From Olsenella uli (GTDB taxonomy: Bacteria > Actinomycetota > Coriobacteriia > Coriobacteriales > Atopobiaceae), in assembly GCF_901212655.1 (NCBI RefSeq), contig NZ_CAAKON010000041.1, positions 62,001 through 126,000 of the forward strand: a stretch of DNA of 64,000 nt, read 5' to 3'. Positions 27,448 through 36,743 of the stretch are shown one piece after another. Position numbers and translations under genes: made by a program. The notes below the pieces were generated by a model. That model saw only the letters and a list, made by a program, of their open reading frames with translations. It was not told where the DNA came from and made no database searches. Within the stretch, counting starts at the first letter, position 1; the number at the start of each line of letters is the position of its first letter.

Positions 27448-28584
27448 ATGAGCGAGAACGAGCAGAACACCCAGGTAACCTACGCCGATTCCGGCGTGGA
27501 CACCGCGGAGGGCGCGCGTGCCGTCGACGCCATCAAGCAGATGGTGGCGTCAACGAACCGTCCCGAGGTCATTGGTGGCATCGGCGGCTTTGGCGGCCTG
27601 TTTTCCGCAGTCGCAATCAAGGACATGGGTGACCCGATTCTCATCTCGGGCACAGACGGCGTGGGCACCAAGCTCGTGCTGGCACAGCTCCTCGACCGTC
27701 ACGAGACCGTGGGCCAGGACCTGGTTGCCATGTGCGTGAACGACATCCTCGCCTCTGGCGCCGAGCCCCTGTTCTTCCTGGACTACGTGGCAATCGGTCA
27801 TATCGAGGCCGCTCACATGGCCCAGATCGTGAAGGGCGTGGCCGACGGCTGCAAGCTGGCCGGCTGTGCCCTCGTGGGTGGCGAGATGGCCGAGCACCCC
27901 GGAGTTATGCGTCCGGACGACTACGACCTGGCTGGCTTTGCCGTGGGCGTGGTGGACCGCGCCAAGATGTTGGACCCGGCGAACGTCCGTCCCGGCGACG
28001 TGATCTTGGGGCTGGCCTCCACGGGCGTCCACTCCAACGGCTACTCGCTCGTGCGCAAGGTCATTGGTGTGGACGGCGTGGTGCCGGGCACGGCCGAGGC
28101 GGACGAGAAGCGCGCCGAGCTCGAACGTCCGCTCGAGGCCCTTGGTGGTGAGTCCATGGCCGACGCCCTGCTGCGCCCGACCCGTATCTACGTGAAGCCG
28201 GTCCTGGAGGCCCTGCGCGCTGGCGCCCCGATTCATGCCCTCGCGCACATCACGGGCGGCGGCATCACCGAGAACCTCAACCGTGCGCTCGCCGGTGACG
28301 TCGACGCGCTGGTCGACCGCCACGTTGCTGGCGACCCCGATGCCGCCGGCACCGACTTCGGCTTTGGCTGGGACGTGCCGCCCGTCATCACCGAGGTATG
28401 CCGCCGCGCCCAGCTCTCCGCCAACGAGGCGTGCAAGACGTTCAACATGGGTGTTGGCCTATGCGTCATCTGCGCGCCCGAGGACGAGGCGAGCGTCCGT
28501 GCCGCGCTCGAGGCCGCCGGCGAGCACCCCTTCCGCGTGGGCGAGTGCGTCCCCGGCACCGGCGAGGTTCGCTACACCAACTAG
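27448..28584 (+). CDS. purM: Phosphoribosylformylglycinamidine cyclo-ligase
   Basis: AIR synthetase, FGAM plus ATP to AIR (purine step 5). 378 residues; about 30 longer than many at the N-terminus. Motifs: TYADSGVDTAEGARAVDAIK, GGFGGLFS, SGTDGVGTKLVLA, DLVAMCVNDILASGAEPLFFLDY, GCALVGGEMAEHPGV, GLASTGVHSNGYSLVRK, and the C-terminal ITGGGITENLNRAL. GATAGGAG precedes the ATG. Followed by a terminator and then purN. Confidence 0.97.
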   Translation: MSENEQNTQVTYADSGVDTAEGARAVDAIKQMVASTNRPEVIGGIGGFGGLFSAVAIKDMGDPILISGTDGVGTKLVLAQLLDRHETVGQDLVAMCVNDILASGAEPLFFLDYVAIGHIEAAHMAQIVKGVADGCKLAGCALVGGEMAEHPGVMRPDDYDLAGFAVGVVDRAKMLDPANVRPGDVILGLASTGVHSNGYSLVRKVIGVDGVVPGTAEADEKRAELERPLEALGGESMADALLRPTRIYVKPVLEALRAGAPIHALAHITGGGITENLNRALAGDVDALVDRHVAGDPDAAGTDFGFGWDVPPVITEVCRRAQLSANEACKTFNMGVGLCVICAPEDEASVRAALEAAGEHPFRVGECVPGTGEVRYTN

Positions 28585-28610
28585 TTACGCCGGCTAATCT
28601 GCATGTCAAC

Positions 28611-28649
28611 GAGGTCGGTGCCCTGGTGTGGTGCCGGCCTCATCGTTTT
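28611..28649 (+). terminator. purM terminator
   Basis: Stem GAGGTCGGTGCC / GGTGCCGGCCTC with G-T pairs, then ATCGTTTT. Confidence 0.65.
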
Positions 28650-28781
28650 GCCGCGGTGCCTGTGTCCCACTGTCCGCAGCGCTATCCCGCTATCGACGCG
28701 TGATGCCTCGACATTGGTCGGACTCGCCCGCACAAACGCCCTGCTACCATGAAGCAAATCGCAACCTGGCCAGGAGGTCGC

Positions 28782-29699
28782 ATGTCTGACGTAGATAGTT
28801 CCAAGCCGCTGGATTTCCTCGACGACGAGGCTCGCAAGCTGGTGGAGGCCGCTGGCCTGCCTTCCGAGGCGCTTCCGAGCGACATGTTTTTCAGCAAGGC
28901 CGTTGACGCCGAGGTGGACGCGGCGCAGCTCGCCGCCCGCCGCGAGAAGGAGGCTGCCCGCGAGGCTGCTGCCGGCCATGCCGACGCCGAGCGCGCGGCT
29001 GCCGAGGCCGGCAAGGCCTTCGCCCCCAAGACGGGCAACGAGCTGCAGGCCGAGATTGTGGCTCGCCGCGCTGCGGGCGACAACACGCCGCTGCGCCTGG
29101 GCGTTCTGCTCTCGGGCAGCGGCACCAACCTGCAGGCCATCATCGACCGCATTGCGGATGGCTCGCTCAATGCCACCATCGAGCTCGTGGTCTCTAGCCG
29201 CCCCAGCGCCTATGGCCTGCAGCGTGCCGAGGCGGCCGGGCTTCAGACCCTCACGCTCTCCAAGGAGATTTACGCCAACCCGATGGCGGCGGACGAGGTC
29301 ATTGCCAGCGAGCTCTACTCGCACAAGGTCGACTACGTGATCATGGCCGGCTACATGCGCATGGTCCACGCGCCGATCCTCGTGAGCTTCCCCAACCGCG
29401 TGGTCAATCTGCACCCGGCCCTGCTGCCGAGCTTCACGGGAGCCCATGCCATCGCGGACGCCTACGCGCGGGGCGTCAAGGTCACGGGTGTGACGGTGCA
29501 CTTTGCCAACGCGGCCTACGACGCGGGCCCAATCGTGGCCCAGCGCCCGGTTATTGTTCGTGAGGGCTGGAGCGTAGATGAGCTGGAGACGGCGATTCAC
29601 GACGTGGAGCACGTGCTCTACCCGGACGCGATTCAGCTGCTCACCGAGGGCCGCGTGCAGGTTCGCCCGGACAACGTCGTGGAGATTGCCGAGGCATAG
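28782..29699 (+). CDS. purN: Phosphoribosylglycinamide formyltransferase with N-terminal extension
   Basis: GAR transformylase using 10-formyl-THF (purine step 3). 305 residues, about 100 more than a standard PurN. The GART domain starts near residue 104 (LRLGVLLSGSGTNLQAII) and has the active-site elements Asn-x-His in VVNLHPALLPSF and Asp in AAYDAGPIV. The first ~100 residues (SSKPLDFLDDEARKLVEAAG, then an Ala/Glu/Arg helical stretch) have no counterpart in the family as I know it. Start at the ATG preceded by AGGAGG; codon use is uniform across the junction. Confidence 0.93.
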   Translation: MSDVDSSKPLDFLDDEARKLVEAAGLPSEALPSDMFFSKAVDAEVDAAQLAARREKEAAREAAAGHADAERAAAEAGKAFAPKTGNELQAEIVARRAAGDNTPLRLGVLLSGSGTNLQAIIDRIADGSLNATIELVVSSRPSAYGLQRAEAAGLQTLTLSKEIYANPMAADEVIASELYSHKVDYVIMAGYMRMVHAPILVSFPNRVVNLHPALLPSFTGAHAIADAYARGVKVTGVTVHFANAAYDAGPIVAQRPVIVREGWSVDELETAIHDVEHVLYPDAIQLLTEGRVQVRPDNVVEIAEA

Positions 29700-29725
29700 A
29701 CGCGCGTTTGTGAGAGCGTGGGGAT

Positions 29726-29761
29726 GGGATCGTGTCGTGGCCTGGTTTACGACACGATCCC
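29726..29761. repeat. Perfect 13-bp hairpin after purN
   Basis: GGGATCGTGTCGT / ACGACACGATCCC with a 10-base loop. No T-run follows on either strand. It lies between the convergent ends of purN and the methyltransferase gene and may be a bidirectional end signal. Confidence 0.65.
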
Positions 29762-29930
29762 AACGTCGATTCATGCTGGCTCGATGCCGCCTCATATCGT
29801 GGGCTGCCTTGCGCTGATTCCAATCTCGGGGCGCCACAAGAAGCACGGGAAATGAGGGTGATAACCGGGCGCCGAGCTTGGTGTTCAAAGCTATGAGGTG
29901 TGTGTGATGATGGCGGGGGTCGGCGCCGCC

Positions 29931-31121
29931 CTACCGCCTCCGCAACACCATGACCGTTTCGGCATACTTGGTGTGCGGAAACATGTCTACCACGGTGAGC
30001 GACTCGATGCGATACCCGCCGCCAAGCAGCAGCTCAACGTCGCGGCGCTGCGTCTGCGGGTTGCACGAGACGTACACCACGCGCTCCGGCGCCAGGCCCA
30101 TCACACCGTTCAGGAACTGCGGGGTGGAGCCCGCGCGCGGCGGGTCCATGATCACGGCGTCGAATCCGGTACGGTCGCGGCGCGCATCCTTCATGTAAGC
30201 CGTGGCGTCGGCGCAGATGAACCGGCAGCGGTCCTCCAGGTCATTGCGGTCTGCGTTTGCACGGGCGTCCGCAACGGCGCCCTCCACCTGCTCCACGCCC
30301 ACAACCTCAAGGCCCGCGACCTGCTTGGCGGCGCACATGCCAATCGTGCCGATGCCGCAGTAGGCGTCCAGCACGCGCATGCCTGGTGCCAGCTGGGCGC
30401 CCTCGATGGCCAGCGAGTAGAGCTTCTCCGTCTGCTCGGGGTTGGTCTGGTAGAACGAGGTGGGACCAATCTCGAACGTGCAGTCCAAAAGCTTGTCGCT
30501 CATGCGCCCGCGGCCCAACAGCGTGCGCGTCTCATGGCCGAGAATCGCGTTCGTGCGGCGCTGGTTCACGTTCTGAGCCATGGCGGTCACGAACGGCGCA
30601 TGTGCCTTCACGCGCTCCACGAACTGCTTCTCGCGCCCGATGCTCTTTCCGTTGGTGACTACCGTAAGCAGGCATTCGTTGGTGGCGTACCCCATGCGCA
30701 CCACCGCGTGCCGCAACAGGCCGCGCCCACGGTCCTCGTCGTAGGCGGGAATTCGCAGCTCCTCGGCCGCCCGTGCCACGGCGGAGAGGGCGCGCCTGGC
30801 ACCCGGTGCCTCCACCAGGCAGTCTCCGCATGGCACGATGCGGTGCGTTCCGCGGGCGTAGAAGCCCGAGCGGATGGTTCCTCGGGTGCCGGGCGCAAAC
30901 GGCGTGGCGGCCTTGTGACGGTAGTGCAGCGGCGCGTCCATGCCAACGATGGGAACCCTGCGCTCGCGCTCCTCGGGCGAGCGCGCCGGTGGCAGCACGT
31001 CCTCGAACAGGTCGAGCACGGCATCGCGCTTGCGACGCAGCTGGATGGGATACGGCACTGCCAGCCACTCGCAGCCGCCACACGACTTCGCGATCGGACA
31101 CGTGTATGTCTTGAATCCCAT
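29931..31121 (-). CDS. Uracil-C5 RNA methyltransferase (RlmD/TrmA family)
   Basis: 396 residues. The N-terminus has the Fe-S cysteine pattern CPIAKSCGGC, with another Cys in PCGDC. The SAM domain has LDAYCGIGTIGMCAA, VGVEQVEGAV, DAVIMDPPRAGS and the catalytic Cys in VVYVSCNPQTQRRD. This is the RumA/RlmCD group that makes 5-methyluridine in 23S rRNA; the precise target cannot be read from sequence. The usual N-terminal TRAM domain is absent. Start at the ATG after GGGAGC. Convergent with purN and divergent from the dehydrogenase. Confidence 0.9.
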   Translation of the reverse strand: MGFKTYTCPIAKSCGGCEWLAVPYPIQLRRKRDAVLDLFEDVLPPARSPEERERRVPIVGMDAPLHYRHKAATPFAPGTRGTIRSGFYARGTHRIVPCGDCLVEAPGARRALSAVARAAEELRIPAYDEDRGRGLLRHAVVRMGYATNECLLTVVTNGKSIGREKQFVERVKAHAPFVTAMAQNVNQRRTNAILGHETRTLLGRGRMSDKLLDCTFEIGPTSFYQTNPEQTEKLYSLAIEGAQLAPGMRVLDAYCGIGTIGMCAAKQVAGLEVVGVEQVEGAVADARANADRNDLEDRCRFICADATAYMKDARRDRTGFDAVIMDPPRAGSTPQFLNGVMGLAPERVVYVSCNPQTQRRDVELLLGGGYRIESLTVVDMFPHTKYAETVMVLRRR

Positions 31122-31309
31122 GCTGCTCCCAGGCGGTCCCTACTTTTCATCTGCAACCGTCTATTTTGCCATCTCCGCAGGCTGTGTGGTGCTAACGTAG
31201 CTGCAACTCATGTGGCACGCGCGCCAGGGGGCACGCGCCGGAGTAAGCGGCCTTCTGGGCGTCGCGCTGTGTCGTCGAGCGCCCTGCCGCCGCGCGAACA
31301 GGGGGAGAC

Positions 31310-32287
31310 ATGGCACTCATCCGCAAGATTGGTATCGTTGGCCTGGGCCACGTGGGCGCGCACGTGGCGAACGCCCTTCTCATGCAGGGCATTCCCGACG
31401 AGCTCTACCTCGCAGACGTCAATGAGCAGAAGCTCACGAGCGAGGCACAGGACCTCAACGACGCGCTCTCGTTCTATCCGCGTACCTGCAAGATCGAGGC
31501 CGTGGGCGACGAGTACGAGCGCCTGGCCGAGTGCGACGTCATCGTGAACGCCGCCGGCAACGTCACCTCGAGCGCCAAGGACCGCGACGGCGAGTTGTTC
31601 GTGACCACCGACATTGCCCGCACCTTCGTCGCGCGCATCGCCGACGCCGGCTTCAAGGGCGTTTGGGTGTCCGTCTCCAACCCGTGCGACGTGGTCTGCA
31701 CCGAGATTTGGCGCCTCTCCGGCTGCGACCCGCGCCGCGTCATCGGCTCCGGCACCGCGCTGGACTCCGCGCGCCTGCGCAACGCCATCGCCGGCAAGGT
31801 TGGCCTGGACCAGCACTCCATCTGTGCCTACATGCTGGGCGAGCACGGCTTTTCGCAGTTTGCCGCCTTTTCTGCCGTGAACTTTGGCGGCAAGCCTCTG
31901 GCCGAGCTCGCCTCCGAACAGCCCGAGCGCTTTGGTTTCGACCAGGCTGAGGTGGAGGAGCTTGCCCGCCGCGGCGGCTACGTGACCTACGCCGGCAAGC
32001 AGTGCACCGAGTACGCCGTGTCGCTCGCTGCCGTGCGCCTGGTGCAGGCCGTTGTGGGCAACGAGCACTACGTCACCGCGTGCTCCACGCTGCTCACAGG
32101 CGAGTATGGCCAGAGCGGCCACTTCACAAGCCTGCCGTGCGTGATCGGTGCCGACGGTGTTGAGGAGGTCTACAGCCTCTCGCTCAACGAGCGCGAGGAG
32201 AAGGCCTTCGCCGCCAGCTGCGAGCACATTCAGGGCAACATCGCCCGCCTTGGCGAGTGGTGGGAGGCCGACAGCCGCGTGAAGTAG
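31310..32287 (+). CDS. L-lactate/2-hydroxyisocaproate dehydrogenase family protein
   Basis: NAD-dependent 2-oxoacid reductase, 325 residues. Rossmann motif GIVGLGHVGAHVA, then LADVNEQK with the Asp that selects NAD. Catalytic elements: VSNPCDVV, GSGTALDSARLRNAI with the substrate Arg, and GEHG with His179. The substrate loop near residue 90 reads GNVTSSAKDRDG, unlike the GAxQxPGETR loop of lactate dehydrogenases; the whole is closer to L-2-hydroxyisocaproate dehydrogenases. Exact substrate uncertain. GGGGGAGAC precedes the ATG. Single gene with its own terminator. Confidence 0.85.
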   Translation: MALIRKIGIVGLGHVGAHVANALLMQGIPDELYLADVNEQKLTSEAQDLNDALSFYPRTCKIEAVGDEYERLAECDVIVNAAGNVTSSAKDRDGELFVTTDIARTFVARIADAGFKGVWVSVSNPCDVVCTEIWRLSGCDPRRVIGSGTALDSARLRNAIAGKVGLDQHSICAYMLGEHGFSQFAAFSAVNFGGKPLAELASEQPERFGFDQAEVEELARRGGYVTYAGKQCTEYAVSLAAVRLVQAVVGNEHYVTACSTLLTGEYGQSGHFTSLPCVIGADGVEEVYSLSLNEREEKAFAASCEHIQGNIARLGEWWEADSRVK

Positions 32288-32429
32288 CCGCTGGCCTTGC
32301 CCGCGCGCGGGCCGCATCGCATACGCCAAGAGCTTTCCGTGAACTGGCCGATAGAACCTCGCGCGCGTAAGCCGGCATGCCCGCGCGGCCGCCCTCGAGC
32401 CCATCAAACAGCCGCCCGACCGCCCATAC

Positions 32430-32469
32430 GCCCCGCTCGCCAATATCGATGGCAGAGCGGGGCTTTTTT
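32430..32469 (+). terminator. Terminator of the dehydrogenase gene
   Basis: 9-bp stem GCCCCGCTC / GAGCGGGGC followed by six T. The remaining bases to 32716 hold no recognisable gene. Confidence 0.92.
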
Positions 32470-32716
32470 GTCCGCTCGTTGGGTACCGTGGCGGTAACGA
32501 ACGGGCGGGGAGGTACTGCGGCCGGGGATTCCATGGTTCCTTGGGCGATGCACGCCAACGTCTGTGACGCCTGCGGCTGGCATGCCGTGCCGCGCCCGCA
32601 GCGTCGCGACGCCATGGTCTGCGCTGCCAGCAAAGGCATCGTGCCCGCTGCAACCTTCCCTCCAAGCGCGGGCCGCCGCGTGCGCCTCGCGTCCACCCCC
32701 AACGGAGGGAGTCACC

Positions 32717-34774
32717 ATGAGCGAGAAGATCAGGAACGTTGCCCTTGTGGGCCAAGGCGGCGTGGGCAAGACCATGCTCGCGGAGGCCATGCTCCACCTC
32801 TCGGGCGTCACGAACCGCCTGGGTGGCCACAAGGGCACCAAGCCCACGCTCGACTACGACCCCGAGGAGGAGAAGCGCTCCTTCTCCATCAAGCTTGCCA
32901 TGGCGCCCATCCCGTGGAACGGTGCGCGCCTGAACGTGATTGATGCCCCGTGCTACCCAGACTTTATCGGCGACGCCTATGCCGCCATGTCCGCTGTGGA
33001 GACGGCCATCTTCGTTGTTGACGCCGCCGGCACCGCCGGTGCCGTCACCACGCGCCTGTGGTATGCGGCAGAGGACCTCTCCCTTGCGCGCGCCGTGTTC
33101 GTGAACCGCGTGGACCGCTCCGAGGCTCACTATGACCAGACCCTCGCCGAGCTGCAGGAGCGCTTTGGCACGCGTCTGGGCGCCGTGACCCTGCCGTGGG
33201 GCGTTGGCGATGACTTCAAGGGCGTTATCGACGTCATCCGCATGCAGGCCCGCCACCTGGATGACAAGGGCAAGCCCGTGGCGGAGGACATCCCGGCCGA
33301 CATGCTCGATGCCGCCGCGGAGGCCCGCGCCCACCTCTGCGAGCTCGTGGTGGAGGCGGATGACGAGCTCATGCTCAAGTACCTGGAGGGCGACGAGCAG
33401 CTCACTCAGGACGAGCTCGAGGGCCTGCTTGCCAAGGCCATCGCCGAGCGCATCTTCGTGCCCGTGTTTGCCGGCTCCTGCACCATGGAGGAGGGTGTCA
33501 CGAGCCTGCTCGACGACATCGAGACCTACTTCCCGGCCGCGAGCGACTTTGGCGGCGTGCCGCTGGTAAACGGCGACTACCTGGACATCGACGAGGGCGA
33601 CGACCGTCCGGTGGGCTTCGTCTTCAAGGTCCTCAACGATCCGCAGTCTGGCCGCCTCGCCCTCATCAAGGTGCTTGCCGGAACGCTCACGCCGGGCCTG
33701 GAGCTCACCTGCGCCCGCACCCGCAAACCCGAGCGCCTCGCGCATATCTACCACATGGTGGGCCGCGACCTGGCCGAGGTGCAGAGTGCCGTTGCCGGCG
33801 ACATCGTGGTGGTTCCCAAGATTGCCGCGATGGCGGGAGACACGCTCTCCGTCACCGGCAAGGTGGAGGCGGCGGCGTTCCGTTTCCCCAACTCGCTCTA
33901 CCGCGTGGCTATCGAGCCCGACAAGCGCGGCACCGAGGACAAGCTCTACAGCTTCCTCGAGAAGAGTTGCGACGCAGACCCCACGATGCAGGTCACGCGC
34001 AACGAGGACACCGGCCAGACCGTGATCTCCGCGATCGGCGAGGCGCAGGTTGCCGTGCTGCTTGACCGCATGGCTGCCCGTGCGGGCGTCACGGCGCACG
34101 TGGTGCCCATGCGCGTGCCCTATCGCGAGACGATTCGCCGCACGGCGAGCGCCCAGGGCCGCCACAAGAAGCAGACGGGCGGCGCCGGCCAGTACGGCGA
34201 CTGCTGGCTGCGCTTGGAGCCCAACCCCGGCGGCGGCTACGAGTTCGTTGACGAGGTTGTGGGCGGCCGCATCCCCAAGGGTCTCGTCCCGGCCGTGGAC
34301 AAGGGCGTCCAGGAGACCATGCGCGAGGGCGTGGTGGCCGGCTATCCCATGATTGACGTGCGCGTGGCTTGCTACGACGGCAGCTACCACAGCGTGGACT
34401 CCAACGAGATGGCCTTCAAGAGCGCTGCGCGCCTGGGCTTCCAGAAGGCGGCCGCGCAGGCCGAGCCGGTGGTGCTGGAGCCCATGGCCGTCCTCAGGGT
34501 GACCGTGCCGGAGGACTACGCCGGCTCCGTGATGGGCGACGTGAGCGCGAGCCGCGGGCGCGTCGAGGGCATGGAGGCCGGCGAGCGCGGCCAGACCACG
34601 ATTCAGGCGCGCGTGCCGTATGCCGAGGTGCTGGACTATGCCACGCGCCTGCGCTCCCTCTCGCGCGGAACGGGCGAGTTCACGCTCGAGCTCGAGGGCT
34701 ACGAGCAGGTGCCGCACGACGTGCAGGCCAAGCTTGCGCAGGAATGGCAGGAGCGCAGGGCCGCCGGAAGGTAA
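32717..34774 (+). CDS. Elongation factor G paralogue (EF-G2-like)
   Basis: 685 residues with EF-G domain order: G domain, domain II (about 290-390), III, IV and V; domain IV loop region TGGAGQYGDCWLRLEP and domain V YAGSVMGDVSASRGRVEGME are clear. The GTPase motifs differ from true EF-G: G1 GQGGVGKT (12-19), G3 is DAPCYPDF (76-83) instead of DTPGHVDF, replacing the catalytic His by Tyr and the Gly by Cys, and G4 is NRVD (130-133) rather than NKxD. It belongs with the actinobacterial EF-G-like group whose role is unsettled. Start after GGAGGGAG. Not in a str operon, unlike fusA. Confidence 0.9.
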   Translation: MSEKIRNVALVGQGGVGKTMLAEAMLHLSGVTNRLGGHKGTKPTLDYDPEEEKRSFSIKLAMAPIPWNGARLNVIDAPCYPDFIGDAYAAMSAVETAIFVVDAAGTAGAVTTRLWYAAEDLSLARAVFVNRVDRSEAHYDQTLAELQERFGTRLGAVTLPWGVGDDFKGVIDVIRMQARHLDDKGKPVAEDIPADMLDAAAEARAHLCELVVEADDELMLKYLEGDEQLTQDELEGLLAKAIAERIFVPVFAGSCTMEEGVTSLLDDIETYFPAASDFGGVPLVNGDYLDIDEGDDRPVGFVFKVLNDPQSGRLALIKVLAGTLTPGLELTCARTRKPERLAHIYHMVGRDLAEVQSAVAGDIVVVPKIAAMAGDTLSVTGKVEAAAFRFPNSLYRVAIEPDKRGTEDKLYSFLEKSCDADPTMQVTRNEDTGQTVISAIGEAQVAVLLDRMAARAGVTAHVVPMRVPYRETIRRTASAQGRHKKQTGGAGQYGDCWLRLEPNPGGGYEFVDEVVGGRIPKGLVPAVDKGVQETMREGVVAGYPMIDVRVACYDGSYHSVDSNEMAFKSAARLGFQKAAAQAEPVVLEPMAVLRVTVPEDYAGSVMGDVSASRGRVEGMEAGERGQTTIQARVPYAEVLDYATRLRSLSRGTGEFTLELEGYEQVPHDVQAKLAQEWQERRAAGR

Positions 34775-35229
34775 CGAGCGATCGTTTTGGCATCACCTTC
34801 GCGGTGGGCGAGTTGGCCGGAGAGGCCGATGGGCCTGAGCGGCCTCCTTGCCGCGCTTGCGGCGAGCGGGGCCAGCGGGGATAGGCCATCCGTGGGCCGG
34901 CGCGAACAGGTGGGCGCCGCGGCCAGCACGAACGGCTTTCCCGTAGGGCCAACATAGCGGGATTGGACGCGCGGCGCCCGTGCATCATGTGCGGACGTCG
35001 CGCGCCGTTATGGAATGGCGCTGCAAGAGCTGGGGTGGGCGCCTCCGGATTCGATCGATGTCGAATGCTATCCGTCGCATTATTCGGTCGTGATGGAATT
35101 GTTAGCAGATAAAAAAGCTAGCGGGGGCATTTGAACATTTTTGAGTTTGAGGCCTATACTGACTTCACCTGTAAGTAGCTGGGACAGCCCAGGAGGGTTG
35201 CTCCGTGCCCCGCTAAGGAGAAGAGCGAT
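34775..35229. other. Gap before the surface-protein cassette
   Basis: No gene seen in 455 bases apart from the promoter at 35131-35160. The stretch from 35080 to 35160 is AT-rich. Hairpin-forming GC sequence (GACGCGCGGCGCC, GTCGCGCGCC) lies around 34966-35010; it has no T-run. Confidence 0.4.
35131..35160 (+). promoter_or_regulatory. Promoter of the SPQTG protein gene
   Basis: TTGAAC (35131-35136), 18-base spacer, TATACT (35155-35160). Leader of about 60 bases to the ATG. This is the best-formed protein-gene promoter in the window. Confidence 0.75.
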
Positions 35230-35826
35230 ATGAAGAAGAAGATTGTAGCTGCGCTGAGCGCCGCTCTGCTTGCCCTCGCGCTGCCGACGGCCGCGCTGGC
35301 CTGGGAGAGCCCGTCTGGTGACGTCCGCAGCAATACCCTCGAGGTCACCACGGCCGCCGGCGTGCCCGTGAAGGTTGTCGCCGCTGCCAACGGCACCGGC
35401 AAGATCACTGTTTCCGAGTCTGACACCAAGGCTTCCAACGCCGAGGTCACCGATGGTTACACCGAGGTTGGCTCCTTCAAGATCACCAAGGGGGGCGAAG
35501 TCGAGGCTCCGTACAACTTCTCGTACAACCTGGGCTCCGAGTACGCCAACGCTGACGTGATCGTCTACGTCGACCACGAGGGCGAGGCTGAGAACGAGGT
35601 TGTCCAGAAGACCGCCAGCTCCGACGGCACCGTCACCTTCACCACGGACGCCCTGTCCATCCACACGGTCTGCGCCAAGAAGGCCAGCTCCGCCGCTGCC
35701 TCCACGGACAAGAGCTCCAAGTCCCCGCAGACCGGCACCAGCACCACGCTCGTTGCTGGCGTGACCGTCGCTGCCGCCGTGGCCGCTGCCGGCGTTGCCG
35801 TCGCCCTCAAGAAGGCCCGCAACTAG
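35230..35826 (+). CDS. Secreted surface protein with SPQTG sorting signal
   Basis: 198 residues. Signal peptide 1-24 (KKKIVAALSAALLALALPTAALA), a Thr/Val-rich beta-looking domain (25-150), a Ser/Ala/Lys linker, then S165-P-Q-T-G169, a 24-residue hydrophobic helix and the KKARN tail. That is a complete cell-wall sorting signal; SPQTG is close to the NPQTN/SPKTG motifs used by class B sortases. The next gene is such a sortase, so this is probably its dedicated substrate. Strong separate promoter and AAGGAGA ribosome site suggest abundant expression. Function unknown; no pilin motif is seen. Confidence 0.85.
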   Translation: MKKKIVAALSAALLALALPTAALAWESPSGDVRSNTLEVTTAAGVPVKVVAAANGTGKITVSESDTKASNAEVTDGYTEVGSFKITKGGEVEAPYNFSYNLGSEYANADVIVYVDHEGEAENEVVQKTASSDGTVTFTTDALSIHTVCAKKASSAAASTDKSSKSPQTGTSTTLVAGVTVAAAVAAAGVAVALKKARN

Positions 35827-35869
35827 CAGCCATCGCGCGCCTTTGTGGCGTACGCAAGATTGACCTGAT

Positions 35870-35896
35870 GGGGCCCGCCGCCGTGCGGGCCCCTGT
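35870..35896 (+). terminator. Hairpin between the SPQTG and sortase genes
   Basis: 9-bp stem GGGGCCCGC / GCGGGCCCC, only a weak T-rich tail (TGTTGT). It probably attenuates rather than stops transcription into the sortase gene. Confidence 0.55.
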
Positions 35897-35958
35897 TGTA
35901 TGAAGAGGGCGGGCCGCCGCGGCCTGTGTGTTGGACCGCCCCGCGTGGAGAGGGAAGT

Positions 35959-36741
35959 ATGGCCAACTCGAAGAAGTCCCGACGTCCGGTCCTAATTGCC
36001 GTGCTTGTGGCGCTCGTCCTTGTGGCGTGCGGCGGTGCCGGCTACCTCGCCTGGCAGCAGTATCAGTTCAAGCAGGCCGAGCAGCGCATGCAGCAGGCTG
36101 GCACGCCGGCAACCAGCGTCGAGGCGCCTACCACGGACACGACCGAGCTGGCGGACAATCCCATCGACTTCTCCAAGCTGTGGGAGACCAACGTCGACAG
36201 CTACGCGTGGATCTATATCCCCAACACTGAGATCAACACGCCCATTCAGCAGAGCACGACGGACGACTCCTACTACCTCACGCACGACGAGGCAAAGAAC
36301 GACTCCATCACCGGCGCGGTGTTTACGCAGCTCGCCAACAAGCGTGACTTCTCCGACCCCGTGACCGTGGTCTATGGCCACGACAACCAGGGTTACTTCC
36401 GCAACCTCCATTACTTTGAGGACGCGGACTTCTTCAACAACAACCCCAACTTCTACATCTACACGCCGGGTCACATCCTCACGTACACAATCGTCTCTGC
36501 CTACAAGTACGACGACCGCCACATCCTCAACTCCTTCGATTTCTCCAAGGAGAGCGTGCGTCAGCAGTACGCGGACTTCGTCAAGAACCCGGAGTCGCTG
36601 GTGAAGAACGTGCGCCAGGGCGTGGACGTGAACGCAGACAGCAAGATCGTGCAGCTCAGCACCTGCATGTTGAACGAGTATCACGGCCCGTCTCGTTATC
36701 TCGTGGCTGGCGTGCTCACCTCAGACCAGGAGACCAAGTAG
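35959..36741 (+). CDS. srtB: Class B sortase
   Basis: Transpeptidase attaching surface proteins to peptidoglycan or polymerising them. 260 residues, short N-terminal tail, membrane helix about 12-31 (VLIAVLVALVLVACGGAGYLAW), and the sortase fold with YIPNTEINTPIQQ, catalytic His141 (VVYGHDNQ), Cys236 in VQLSTC and an Arg in PSRYLVAG. Start after GAGAGGGAAG. It follows its probable SPQTG substrate and its stop is 2 bases from the next gene, so the three genes form a cassette. Confidence 0.9.
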   Translation: MANSKKSRRPVLIAVLVALVLVACGGAGYLAWQQYQFKQAEQRMQQAGTPATSVEAPTTDTTELADNPIDFSKLWETNVDSYAWIYIPNTEINTPIQQSTTDDSYYLTHDEAKNDSITGAVFTQLANKRDFSDPVTVVYGHDNQGYFRNLHYFEDADFFNNNPNFYIYTPGHILTYTIVSAYKYDDRHILNSFDFSKESVRQQYADFVKNPESLVKNVRQGVDVNADSKIVQLSTCMLNEYHGPSRYLVAGVLTSDQETK

Positions 36742-36743
36742 TC

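Noticed and set aside
31208..34717. Very long minus-strand open frame (1169 codons) opposite the dehydrogenase and EF-G-like genes
   Set aside because: Shadow of the strong + strand genes caused by high GC at third positions; composition is His/Ala/Gly-rich without any family signature.
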